The position numbers were made by a program, and so were the translations under genes. The notes under the pieces are model-generated. The model made no database searches, had not been told where the DNA came from, and saw nothing but the letters and a program-made list of their open reading frames with translations. A stretch of 11,434 nt of DNA, taken from positions 1 to 11,434 of the forward strand of contig VBPB01000112.1 of NCBI GenBank assembly GCA_005893365.1, given 5' to 3'. The stretch comes from Candidatus Eiseniibacteriota bacterium. GTDB lineage: Bacteria > Eisenbacteria > RBG-16-71-46. Shown here piece after piece: positions 1 through 7,180 of the stretch; positions within the stretch are counted from its first letter, which is position 1, and every line of letters begins with the position of its first letter.

Positions 1-308
1 CTCACCAGGGTGCCGCAGTGCGCGATGCCCACCCAGAACACGAAGTTGGTGATGTAGGCCGCCCACATGACCGGGCGGGTATAGCCGGCGACGCCGAGCC
101 CGAGCACGATCTGGTTGCGCAGCGCGAGCCCGCCGGCCGCGAGGATGCACAGGTCGAGCAGGAACACGCCCCACCAGATCTTCCCCGGCGGCTCGAGCAT
201 CCGCAGGATGTCGGCATTGAGCGACTTCTGCGTGACGGTCGCCGGGACGTGCTCGGTCACGCCGACGTCTTCGGCATCCGCATCGGGCTCGTAGGTGATC
301 TCGGACAC
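1..308 (-). CDS. actC: Alternative complex III subunit ActC, NrfD/PsrC-like quinol-interacting membrane protein (5' part only)
   Basis: This is the N-terminal part of a polytopic membrane protein of the NrfD/PsrC family; the rest lies beyond position 1. In alternative complex III, ActC is a large integral membrane subunit that interacts with menaquinol/ubiquinol and passes electrons to ActB. About 102 residues are visible. An acidic cytoplasmic-type N-terminus (about residues 1-35) is followed by a hydrophobic helix starting at WWGVFLLDL and a second hydrophobic stretch containing FWVGIAHCGTLV, the family's typical helix-2 region. The start is GTG at 308-306, chosen because AGGAG (315-319) lies 6 nt upstream and partly overlaps the actB stop codon (318-320). 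This leaves a 9-nt intergenic gap and suggests translational coupling. The call rests on the sequence pattern plus the ActA-ActB-ActC gene order. The main alternative, a generic NrfD subunit of another Psr-like complex, is unlikely next to these two genes. Confidence 0.88.
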   Translation of the reverse strand, partial: MSEITYEPDADAEDVGVTEHVPATVTQKSLNADILRMLEPPGKIWWGVFLLDLCILAAGGLALRNQIVLGLGVAGYTRPVMWAAYITNFVFWVGIAHCGTLV

Positions 309-317
309 GCGGGGCTC

Positions 318-3300
318 CTAGGCCAATCCGGCGTCGCGCCGGACCCGCTTCAGATAGGTCACGCCGGGTTTGGTGTTGAGCTCGTTGAGCACCCAGTAGC
401 GCCGCTCGCCGAAGGAGACACGGTGCACGGCGCTCTCCGGATCGGCCAGGTCGCCGAAGGTGATCGCCTGGGTGGGGCACGACTGGGCGCAGGCGGTCTG
501 GAACTCGCCGTCGCGCAGCGTGCGCTCCTCGTCCTTCGCGATCCCCTTGGCCTCCAGGATGCGCTGGATGCACATCGTGCACTTCTCCATCACGCCCTTG
601 TTGCGCACGGTCACGTCGGGATTGAGCTGCCAGTTGAGCGGCTCGGGGAACGCGAAGGTCTCCTTCTCGGGCGCCGCGTAGTCGAACCAATTGAACGACC
701 GCACCTTGTAGGGGCAGTTGTTGGAGCAGTACCGCGTGCCCACGCAGCGGTTGTAGACCTGGGCGTTCAACCCCTCGGGGTTGTGGTAGGTCGCGTAGAC
801 GGGGCAGACCGTCTCGCACGGGGCGTCGCCGCAGTGCTGGCACATCATCGGCACGAAGCGCACGTCGGAGGCCCCGGGCTTGAGGCTCTCCTCCCAGCGC
901 TCGATGCGGATCCACATCATCTCGCGCCCGCGCTTGATGAGCTCGGGGCCGACGCTGGGCACGTTGTTCTCGGCGCTGCACGCCACCACGCACGCGGCGC
1001 AGCCGGTGCAGGCGTCGAGGTCGATCGCCATCGCCCAGCGATGCTCGGCCTTGCCGTAGCTGCCCTGGTCGATCGGGAGGTTGCGCGGACCGCGCGTGTG
1101 CTGCTCGGGCTCGTAGGCGGTGATGGCGTGCACCGGGGCCTTCCGCCCGGGCACGGGCGCGAGCGGCGAGGTGTGGGTGCCGAGCCGCGTCTGCGAGGGC
1201 AGCGGTGGGATCGGCTCCTCCGGGTGCCCGGCCGGCGTCTGGGGCCGCGCGGTCACCTGCGCGCCGGGCGACGCCGACGCGGCGGCGAGCAAGGCGGTGA
1301 GCGGCACGACCTCCGCGAAGCCGCGGTCGTGCTGGTCCTTCTCGCGCTGGGTCACCACCAGGTCCATCGCTTGGATCCCGCGCGCCAGCTTGGCCTTGGT
1401 GCTCAGATAGGCGATGGCGCCCGAGGCCGCGTCCTGCGCGGGCGAGAGCAGGGCCAGCGCGTTGACGCCGCGGCCGCTGGCGTTGCGCCCGTAGGCGGTG
1501 TGACCCTGGCCGAGCGGCACGGCGATCACGTCCGGGCGCAGGCCGGCGTAGAGATAGGCCGGCAGCTCCAAGGCGCCGGCCTCGGTCTCGACCTTGACGG
1601 GATCGCCGGCCTTGAGGCCGAGCTTGGCCGCGGTCTCGGGGTGGATCTCGACCCAGGAGCCCCAGACCGCCTTGCTGGTGGGGTCGGGCAGCTCCTGGAG
1701 CCACGGCTTGTTGGCGCCGCGCCCGTCGTAGAGCGTCGCCGACGGGTAGAGCACCAGGGTGAGATCGCCCGCGCCCTTGGGCTCGGCGGTCGCGAAGGCC
1801 GGGGTGCCCGCCCAGCGCACCGGGGTCGCCGCCTCCGGCTCCCAGACGCCGCCGTTCTTGAGCGTGTCGTTCCAGAACGTCGGGAAGTCGCGGCCGGCGC
1901 CGAGGCGCTGGTGGATCGGGGCCCACTGCGCCTTGAGGTAGTCCGCCCAGGTCTCGGGGAAGCGGCCGCCGAAGCCCGCGCCCTTGGCCAGCGCGATCAG
2001 CGTGTCCCCGGCGGGACGGGCGTCGAACATCGGCAGGCGCTGCATCGACGGCTGGATGATCGAGCTGACGCCGCGCGCGGTGCGCGCGTCGCCCAGCGAT
2101 TCCAGCGCGTGCGTCGCAGGCAGGATGAGGTCGCAGCGGTCGCTGGTCTCGTCGAGTGTCCCCGCGAGCGAGATCTTGAACAGCACCTTGTCCATCGCCG
2201 CCCCGAACCCGGCCCACGCCGGCACGGCGTACGCGGGGTTGGCGCCCTGGACCACCAGGACGTCCATCCGGCCCTGCGACATCTCGCCCATCAGACGCTG
2301 CAGGTCGCTGAACGACGCGACGGCGTCGAAATCGAGGGTGCGGTCGAAGCGCACCGTCTCGCCGGTATTGCCGGCGGCGTGGTTGAGCAGGTTGACCGCG
2401 GCGATCAGCGCCACCGACTGCTCGCTCTGCGCCGCGATGCCGCCGGCGACCGCGAGGCTGGGCCACTGCCGCGCGAACATCCGGGCCAGCCGCCGCACCG
2501 TGTCCGCCGGCACCTCGGTCTGCTGCTCCACCATCTCGGGCGCATAGCTCGCCACCGCGTCCAGCAGACGGCCGTGGTCGGGACCCGCGGGACGCAGGGT
2601 CTCGGTCAGGATGACCCGCGCCATGCCGAGCGCCAGTACCGCCTCGCGGCCGGGCCGGATCGCCACCCACTCGTCCGCGTTGGCGCCGGTGAGCGACAGG
2701 CGCGGCTCGACCGAGACGAACGGACCCGAGCCGTCGCGGCGCGCGCGCATGGCGGCGAACCCGCGCGCGTGTCCGACCGGCGACAGCCAGGTCTCGAGGA
2801 AGTCGGCGCCGAAGGAGACGACGCAATGGGCGCGCGCGAAATCGAAGGTCGGGATCTCCGCCCGCCCGAAAGTGCGCCGGTTGGCCTCGCGCAGGCTCTC
2901 GTGCGCGAACGGCTCGTAGACCAGGTGCGTGGCCCCCGCGGCGGCCGCCCATTCGGCGGCCAGCGCCTGCGCCGAGCCCGGGGCGTGATCGGTCATCAGC
3001 GCCACGCCGCGCTTGGCCTTGATCGCCTCGCCCAGCTTGGAGGCGGCCAGCGTCAGGCCCTCGTCCCAGGGGATCGGCTTCCAGGCGCCGCCCTGCTTGA
3101 CCATCGGTGTGCGCAGGCGGTCGGGGTCGTAGAGGCCCTGCAGCCCGGCCTGGCCGCGCGCGCACAGCCCGCCCTGGTTCACGGGGTGCTGGGGATTGCC
3201 CTCGACCTTGATGGCGCGCCCCTCGCGCGTCTTGACCAGCAGGCCGCAGCCCACCGGGCACTCGCGGCAGGTGCTCGCGTACCAGTACGCCACGCCCGGC

Positions 3301-3437
3301 ATGATGTCGTTGGGGGCGACCAGGTACGGGATGAGCCGGTCCGAGCGCGGCGTCGCGCAGCCGGCGGCGGCCCCGGCCACGCCGATGCCGACCAGCCTCA
3401 GGAAGTCGCGACGGTTGAAAACGATGGAGTCGGACAC
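318..3437 (-). CDS. actB: Alternative complex III subunit ActB, fused molybdopterin-oxidoreductase-like and iron-sulfur protein
   Basis: Encodes 1039 residues. ActB is the peripheral subunit of alternative complex III and carries electrons from the quinol site to the haem subunits. Residues 8-17 (NRRDFLRLVG) form a twin-arginine signal followed by a hydrophobic Ala/Gly stretch ending in AGC (25-27), so Tat export is likely. Residues about 50-690 resemble molybdopterin oxidoreductases and begin with a Cys tetrad C57, C60, C64, C92. Residues about 800-1000 form the ferredoxin-like domain: C810/C813/C816/C820, C866/C869/C874/C878, C898-T901-C904-C908, C953/C956 and C983/C987. The Thr at 901 where a Cys is expected fits the single [3Fe-4S] cluster known for ActB. 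A Pro-rich linker at about 720-770 joins the halves. The start is GTG at 3437-3435, giving the Tat signal directly; GAGGGG (3441-3446) upstream overlaps the actA stop. An in-frame extension to 3668 would overlap actA and was rejected. Confidence 0.93.
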   Translation of the reverse strand: MSDSIVFNRRDFLRLVGIGVAGAAAGCATPRSDRLIPYLVAPNDIMPGVAYWYASTCRECPVGCGLLVKTREGRAIKVEGNPQHPVNQGGLCARGQAGLQGLYDPDRLRTPMVKQGGAWKPIPWDEGLTLAASKLGEAIKAKRGVALMTDHAPGSAQALAAEWAAAAGATHLVYEPFAHESLREANRRTFGRAEIPTFDFARAHCVVSFGADFLETWLSPVGHARGFAAMRARRDGSGPFVSVEPRLSLTGANADEWVAIRPGREAVLALGMARVILTETLRPAGPDHGRLLDAVASYAPEMVEQQTEVPADTVRRLARMFARQWPSLAVAGGIAAQSEQSVALIAAVNLLNHAAGNTGETVRFDRTLDFDAVASFSDLQRLMGEMSQGRMDVLVVQGANPAYAVPAWAGFGAAMDKVLFKISLAGTLDETSDRCDLILPATHALESLGDARTARGVSSIIQPSMQRLPMFDARPAGDTLIALAKGAGFGGRFPETWADYLKAQWAPIHQRLGAGRDFPTFWNDTLKNGGVWEPEAATPVRWAGTPAFATAEPKGAGDLTLVLYPSATLYDGRGANKPWLQELPDPTSKAVWGSWVEIHPETAAKLGLKAGDPVKVETEAGALELPAYLYAGLRPDVIAVPLGQGHTAYGRNASGRGVNALALLSPAQDAASGAIAYLSTKAKLARGIQAMDLVVTQREKDQHDRGFAEVVPLTALLAAASASPGAQVTARPQTPAGHPEEPIPPLPSQTRLGTHTSPLAPVPGRKAPVHAITAYEPEQHTRGPRNLPIDQGSYGKAEHRWAMAIDLDACTGCAACVVACSAENNVPSVGPELIKRGREMMWIRIERWEESLKPGASDVRFVPMMCQHCGDAPCETVCPVYATYHNPEGLNAQVYNRCVGTRYCSNNCPYKVRSFNWFDYAAPEKETFAFPEPLNWQLNPDVTVRNKGVMEKCTMCIQRILEAKGIAKDEERTLRDGEFQTACAQSCPTQAITFGDLADPESAVHRVSFGERRYWVLNELNTKPGVTYLKRVRRDAGLA

Positions 3438-3445
3438 GCGCCCCT

Positions 3446-3976
3446 CTAGTGGTGACAGACCAGGCAGTCCATGCTGGCCGGGAACTTGGGGTCGTTCAGG
3501 CGCTGGCGGTGACAGCCCACGCACCAGCCCATCTTGAGCGACGGATACGGGTAGACGGCCGGCATGGTCTCGACCGGCCCGTGGCACTCCTGGCAGCGCA
3601 GCCCCGCCTTGACGTGGCGCTTGTGGTTGAACTTGACGTGCGCGGGCAGCACGTACACCTCGACCCACGGCACCTGCTCGCCGCGCTCGAAGAAGGCCGC
3701 CAGCTTCATGATCTCCGGACGGTCGGCCCGGGCGATCTTGTGGCAGCCCATGCAGGTGCTGACCGCGGGGATGTTGGCGATCGGGGACTTCTCGGCGCTG
3801 CTGTGGCAGTAGAGGCAGTTCATGCCGAGCTTGCCGGCATGGATCTGGTGGCTGAAGTTGATGGGCTGACGCGGCGCCTTGGCCCCGTAAGTCTGCACGG
3901 AGAAGGACTGGGTGAAGGCGCTGGTGGCCGCGGCCAGGGTGGCGGCGCAGATGACGAGGGCGAGGGCTCGTTTCAT
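3446..3976 (-). CDS. actA: Alternative complex III subunit ActA, pentaheme cytochrome c
   Basis: Encodes 176 residues with five CxxCH haem c attachment motifs at C54, C75, C128, C152 and C171, matching the five-haem ActA subunit of alternative complex III. ActA receives electrons from ActB and passes them toward a terminal oxidase or soluble cytochrome. An N-terminal signal (MKRALALVICAATLAAATSA, residues 1-20) implies Sec export to the periplasm, where haem is attached. The final motif, CLVCHH, ends the protein, leaving no tail after the fifth haem. The start chosen is ATG at 3976, giving a standard signal peptide; a TTG six codons upstream (3994) is also possible. No clear Shine-Dalgarno is visible. 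Only 8 nt separate its stop from the actB start, so it heads an act operon whose distal members lie past position 1. Confidence 0.92.
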   Translation of the reverse strand: MKRALALVICAATLAAATSAFTQSFSVQTYGAKAPRQPINFSHQIHAGKLGMNCLYCHSSAEKSPIANIPAVSTCMGCHKIARADRPEIMKLAAFFERGEQVPWVEVYVLPAHVKFNHKRHVKAGLRCQECHGPVETMPAVYPYPSLKMGWCVGCHRQRLNDPKFPASMDCLVCHH

Positions 3977-3992
3977 GGGCGGACGGGGGCGC

Positions 3993-4022
3993 AAACTACG
4001 CTGCCCTTCCCCAAGCTGTCAA
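3993..4022 (-). promoter_or_regulatory. Candidate sigma70-type promoter for the act operon
   Basis: On the minus strand a perfect -35 hexamer TTGACA (4017-4022) is followed, 18 nt later, by TAGTTT (3993-3998), which matches three of six consensus -10 positions. It lies in the 70-nt gap between the M48 gene and actA, 16 nt before the actA ATG, so the leader would be very short. The perfect -35 in such GC-rich DNA is the main support. The -10 is weak and the call is inferred only from sequence. Confidence 0.4.
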
Positions 4023-4046
4023 ATCGGATGCGACGCCGCGGCGGGA

Positions 4047-5561
4047 TCAGTGGAGTCGCGCCGGGAGGACGGTCTTGAGGAGGTCGCCGCGGGCCAGCGC
4101 GTCGCCGGCCTGTCGGTTGTTGAGGATCGCGGTCCCCTCGAGGTCGAGCCCCTGGGGCCCGAGCCCGCCGACCACCGCCGAGAACGTCCCGGGCGTGGCG
4201 ACGCTGGTCACGCGCACGCGCTCAGGCGCGGGCTTGAGCCGCGCGGGATCCTCGAGCGCGCGGAACGACCGGGCGCTGGCGAGCACCTGTCGGAAGTCGG
4301 CGTCGTCGGGCTGAGCGCTCCGGCCCAGGATCTGGACCATCTGCCCCGGCGAGAGGCGGATGAACGCCGCCGCCAGCACGCGTTCGGTCCCGCCGTCCCC
4401 CGGCACCGTGACACGCCCCACCCACGCCGTCAGACCGTCGAGGGTCTCGCTGCCGCCGCGCGCGGCGGTGAGCTTCCCGCTGGCGGTGAGCCCCGCCACG
4501 AAGGCGCCGGGGGTCGCGGTCCCGGCGTCGGCGAGCGTGACCTGCATGCCGGCGCGGTCCTCCGGAGCGGTCGCCGTCACCGCCGTGCGGGTGTTCGCGT
4601 GCTTCCAGCCGGCCGGGAAGCTCATCGCGAAGCCCATCGTGGGGTGATAGAAGTCGTCGCCCTCGAAGTAGCCCTGGCGCGGGTCGTCGCCGAAGATCAT
4701 GCCCTCGAGGCCGTGGACGTACTCGGCATGGCGGACGGTGAGCCCGTTCTTCCCGGCCCGCGCCGCCTGGGCCAGGGCTCCGGTGCGCGTCTCGCGGTCG
4801 CCGGGATCGGGATGGGTCGAGAGGAAGCCGGGCAGCCGCTGTCCGGCGCGGTCGCTCACGCGCTTGAGCATCGCGTAGGTGGACGGGATCTCCGCGGGAT
4901 CGTAGCCGGCGCGCGTGGCGTACTCCACGCCCAGCTCGTCGGCCTCGGTCTCGTTGGTGCGGCTGAACTTGAGGAACACGAGGCCCAGCGCCTGCTGCGC
5001 CATGCCGCCGTACTTCGACACCGCCTCGGACATCAGCGAGGCCACGCCGAGCCCGATCCCGGCCACCTGCTGGCGGGTGAGCTGCTCGGCGCTGTGGCGG
5101 TGGGTGACGTGGCCGATCTCGTGACCCAGCACACCGGCGAGCTGCGCCTCGGAGTTGAGGTGCGCCAGGATGCCGCGGGTGACGTAGATGTAGCCGCCCG
5201 GCATGGCGAACGCATTGACGGCGGGGTCGTCGAGGACGGTGAAGTGCCAGGTGAGGCCGGGCAGGTGCGAGACGTGGGCGAGCCGCTGGCCGACCTCGTT
5301 CACGTAGCGCTGCACGCTCGAGTCGCCGTAGCTGCCGTACTCGGCCACGACTGCGCCGTAGCCCTCGCGGCCGATGCTCTCCTCCTTGCCCGCGCTCACC
5401 AGCGAGAGCTCGCGCCGGCCGGTGACGGGATTGGTGGCGCAGCCGACGAGTGGGGCGAGCAGGGCGAGGAGGGCGACGAGCCCCGCCGCCGGCATCACGG
5501 ATCGCGAGCGCGCGACCCGGCCTGCGGCAGTCGCGACGCGGGGGTCAAGGGTTCCAATCAT
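4047..5561 (-). CDS. M48 family zinc metalloprotease, lipoprotein (BepA/LoiP-like)
   Basis: Encodes 504 residues. M48 peptidases in the periplasm degrade or help mature misfolded outer-membrane proteins. The hydrophobic segment at about 23-40 ends in LVGC, a lipobox with C41 as lipidated residue, so membrane anchoring is predicted. The zinc site is HEIGH (147-151), with the third ligand in the SRTNETEAD segment (200-208, Glu204). The conserved STHPDPGDR lies at 248-256. After the peptidase domain comes a roughly 200-residue region starting with a GFAMSFPAGW stretch, as in long M48 proteins, and a compact C-terminal piece. The ATG at 5561 was chosen because it puts several arginines before the hydrophobic core. 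An ATG at 5495 would start only 18 residues before the lipobox Cys, and a TTG at 5597 overlaps a candidate promoter. No strong ribosome binding site is seen. The exact substrate is unknown. Confidence 0.88.
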   Translation of the reverse strand: MIGTLDPRVATAAGRVARSRSVMPAAGLVALLALLAPLVGCATNPVTGRRELSLVSAGKEESIGREGYGAVVAEYGSYGDSSVQRYVNEVGQRLAHVSHLPGLTWHFTVLDDPAVNAFAMPGGYIYVTRGILAHLNSEAQLAGVLGHEIGHVTHRHSAEQLTRQQVAGIGLGVASLMSEAVSKYGGMAQQALGLVFLKFSRTNETEADELGVEYATRAGYDPAEIPSTYAMLKRVSDRAGQRLPGFLSTHPDPGDRETRTGALAQAARAGKNGLTVRHAEYVHGLEGMIFGDDPRQGYFEGDDFYHPTMGFAMSFPAGWKHANTRTAVTATAPEDRAGMQVTLADAGTATPGAFVAGLTASGKLTAARGGSETLDGLTAWVGRVTVPGDGGTERVLAAAFIRLSPGQMVQILGRSAQPDDADFRQVLASARSFRALEDPARLKPAPERVRVTSVATPGTFSAVVGGLGPQGLDLEGTAILNNRQAGDALARGDLLKTVLPARLH

Positions 5562-5568
5562 GCCGCGC

Positions 5569-5597
5569 ACGATAGCGCGGCGCCCACCGGGGTTCAA
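5569..5597 (-). promoter_or_regulatory. Candidate promoter for the M48 protease gene
   Basis: On the minus strand TTGAAC (5592-5597) and TATCGT (5569-5574) are spaced by exactly 17 nt. Each matches four of six consensus bases. It lies between the inverted repeat and the protease gene. The predicted transcript start falls at or just before the ATG at 5561, implying either a leaderless message or use of the ATG at 5495. Sequence-only inference. Confidence 0.35.
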
Positions 5598-5617
5598 CCC
5601 GCGCCAGTGACCCGGCG

Positions 5618-5700
5618 ACTAGACTTGGGCTGAGAGCGCGAGTGCAAGGCGACGAGCGACGAAGCCAACGCAGCAATCGCGCTCTCAGCCCAAGTCTAGT
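5618..5700. repeat. Perfect 24-bp inverted repeat with 35-nt loop (terminator-like or palindromic mobile element)
   Basis: The arms at 5618-5641 and 5677-5700 are exact reverse complements over 24 bases, without a mismatch; the spacer is 5642-5676. The outer end begins ACTAG, so the right arm contains the TAG stop codon (5696-5698) of the sulfur-transfer fusion gene, and the stem would form at the very end of that mRNA. The loop itself has partial symmetry (GGC at 5648-5650 against GCC at 5664-5666). No T-run follows either arm, so it is not a classical intrinsic terminator. It may still block transcription between the sulfur operon and the M48 promoter about 20 nt further on, or protect the 3' end. 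The perfect arms and unusual spacer also fit a REP/MITE-like dispersed palindrome. Confidence 0.85.
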
Positions 5701-7180
5701 AACGCGGGACCGAGGGGTCCACGTCCTTCGACCACGCGTCGATGCCGCCGCGCAGGTTCTTGAGCTTGCGGAAGCCCGATTGCCGCAGGAACTCGAGCGC
5801 CCGCATGCTGCGCTGGCCGTGGTGGCAGTGCAGCACGACCTCGCGGCTGGTATCCAGCTCGCCGAGATGCGCCGGCAGCGTGTTGAGCGGGATCAGCGTG
5901 GCCCCCGGGATGCGCGCGATCTCGAACTCGTGCGGCTCGCGCACGTCGATAAGCGTGATCCCGCCCTGCGCGAGCCGGTCGGCCAGCTCGCGCGGGCCGA
6001 TCTCCCACTCGCGCGCCGCGGCGTCCGCCTGCTCGACCGGAGTCAGGCCGCAGAACGCCTCGTAGTCCACGAGGGCGGTGATGGTCGGGTGGGTCCCGCA
6101 CAGCGGGCAGTCCGGGTCCTTGCGCAACGCCAGCTCGCGGAACGTCATCGCCAGGGCGTCGAACAGGATCAACCGGCCGACCAGCGTCTCGCCCAGCCCG
6201 AGCAGCAGCTTGAGCGTCTCGATGCCCTGGATGAGGCCGACCACCCCCGGCAGCACCCCGAGGACGCCCCCCTCGGCGCACGAGGGCACCAGGCCCGGCG
6301 GCGGCGGGTCGGGATAGAGACAGCGGTAGCACGGTCCCACGCGCGCGTCGAAGACGCTCGCCTGGCCTTCGAAGCGGAAGATGCTCCCGTACGCGTTGGG
6401 CTTCCCGAGCAGCGTGCAGGCGTCGTTGACCAGGTAGCGGGTCGGGAAGTTGTCGGTGCCGTCGGCGACCACGTCGTAGGGCGCCAGGATCTCGAGGGCG
6501 TTGGCGCTGGTGAGCCGCGTCTCGTGCAGGTCCACCCGCACGCCGGGATTGAGGCTGGCGAGCCGGTCGCGCGCCGCCTCCAGCTTGGGCCGGCCCACGT
6601 CGCCGGTGCCGTAGAGCACCTGCCGCTGCAGGTTGCTGGCGTCGACGCGGTCGAAGTCGACCAGCCCGATGCGCCCCACCCCCGCCGCGGCGAGGTAGAG
6701 GGCGAGCGGCGAGCCGAGCCCGCCCGAGCCCACGATCAGCACACTCGCGGCCTTGAGCCGGCGCTGCCCCGCGAGGCCCACCTCGGGCAGGATCAGGTGG
6801 CGGCCGTAGCGCTTGAGCTCGTCGGGCGAGAGCGGCGGCAGCCCGTCGGCGCCGGTCGTCCACGCGGGCGGCTCTGGCTTGGGCGGCCGCGGTGGGGCGG
6901 CGTCCGGCGCCCCACCCGCGATGCTCGGCACGATCGAGAGCGTGTCGCCGGCCGCGAGCGGCGTCGCTTCGCGCTCCAGGTGTCGCACGTCCTCGTCGTT
7001 CCGGAACAGGTTCACGTAGCGGCGCAGCGTCCCCTGCTCGTCATAGAGGTGGGGCCTGAGCGCCGGGTGGCGCGCGACCAGGGCGGCCAGCGCCTCGCCC
7101 GCCGTCGCCGCCTCGACCTCGACTACCGCCTGCCGGCCGGCATAGGGCCTGAGCGGCGTCGGGATGTGGATCTTGGTCAT
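5696..7180 (-). CDS. Sulfur carrier (ThiS/MoaD/CysO-like) - MoeB/ThiF adenylyltransferase - rhodanese fusion protein
   Basis: Encodes 494 residues with three domains in one chain. Residues 1-90 are a ubiquitin-fold sulfur carrier ending in SIAGG (86-90). Residues 91-113 are a Pro/Ala-rich linker. Residues about 117-378 are a MoeB/ThiF E1-like enzyme: ATP loop GSGGLG (151-156), DFDRVDASNLQRQ (175-187), GRPK (196-199), DGTDN (240-244), Zn ligands C284/C287 and C358/C361, and C301 in the SCAEGG segment. Residues about 390-494 are a rhodanese with active-site C452 in the HCHHGQRS loop. Expected chemistry: adenylation of the carrier Gly-Gly and thiocarboxylate formation with rhodanese-derived persulfide sulfur. 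The odd point is that Gly-Gly is internal rather than C-terminal. The ATG at 7180 overlaps the JAMM stop (ATGA) and has GGAGG (7188-7192) 7 nt upstream. The DPSVPRY end is typical of MoeB-rhodanese proteins, so the C-terminus looks intact. Neighbours suggest cysteine biosynthesis rather than molybdopterin or thiamine. Confidence 0.93.
   Translation of the reverse strand: MTKIHIPTPLRPYAGRQAVVEVEAATAGEALAALVARHPALRPHLYDEQGTLRRYVNLFRNDEDVRHLEREATPLAAGDTLSIVPSIAGGAPDAAPPRPPKPEPPAWTTGADGLPPLSPDELKRYGRHLILPEVGLAGQRRLKAASVLIVGSGGLGSPLALYLAAAGVGRIGLVDFDRVDASNLQRQVLYGTGDVGRPKLEAARDRLASLNPGVRVDLHETRLTSANALEILAPYDVVADGTDNFPTRYLVNDACTLLGKPNAYGSIFRFEGQASVFDARVGPCYRCLYPDPPPPGLVPSCAEGGVLGVLPGVVGLIQGIETLKLLLGLGETLVGRLILFDALAMTFRELALRKDPDCPLCGTHPTITALVDYEAFCGLTPVEQADAAAREWEIGPRELADRLAQGGITLIDVREPHEFEIARIPGATLIPLNTLPAHLGELDTSREVVLHCHHGQRSMRALEFLRQSGFRKLKNLRGGIDAWSKDVDPSVPRY

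Noticed and set aside
18..3449. 1143-residue open frame on the plus strand
   Set aside because: It runs antisense to actB for its whole length and is rich in Arg, Gly and Ala with no domain pattern. Such long antisense frames are expected in GC-rich coding DNA.
3438..3668. Extension of actB upstream over actA
   Set aside because: The extra 77 residues are out-of-frame translation of the cytochrome gene, and the Tat signal begins just after the GTG at 3437.
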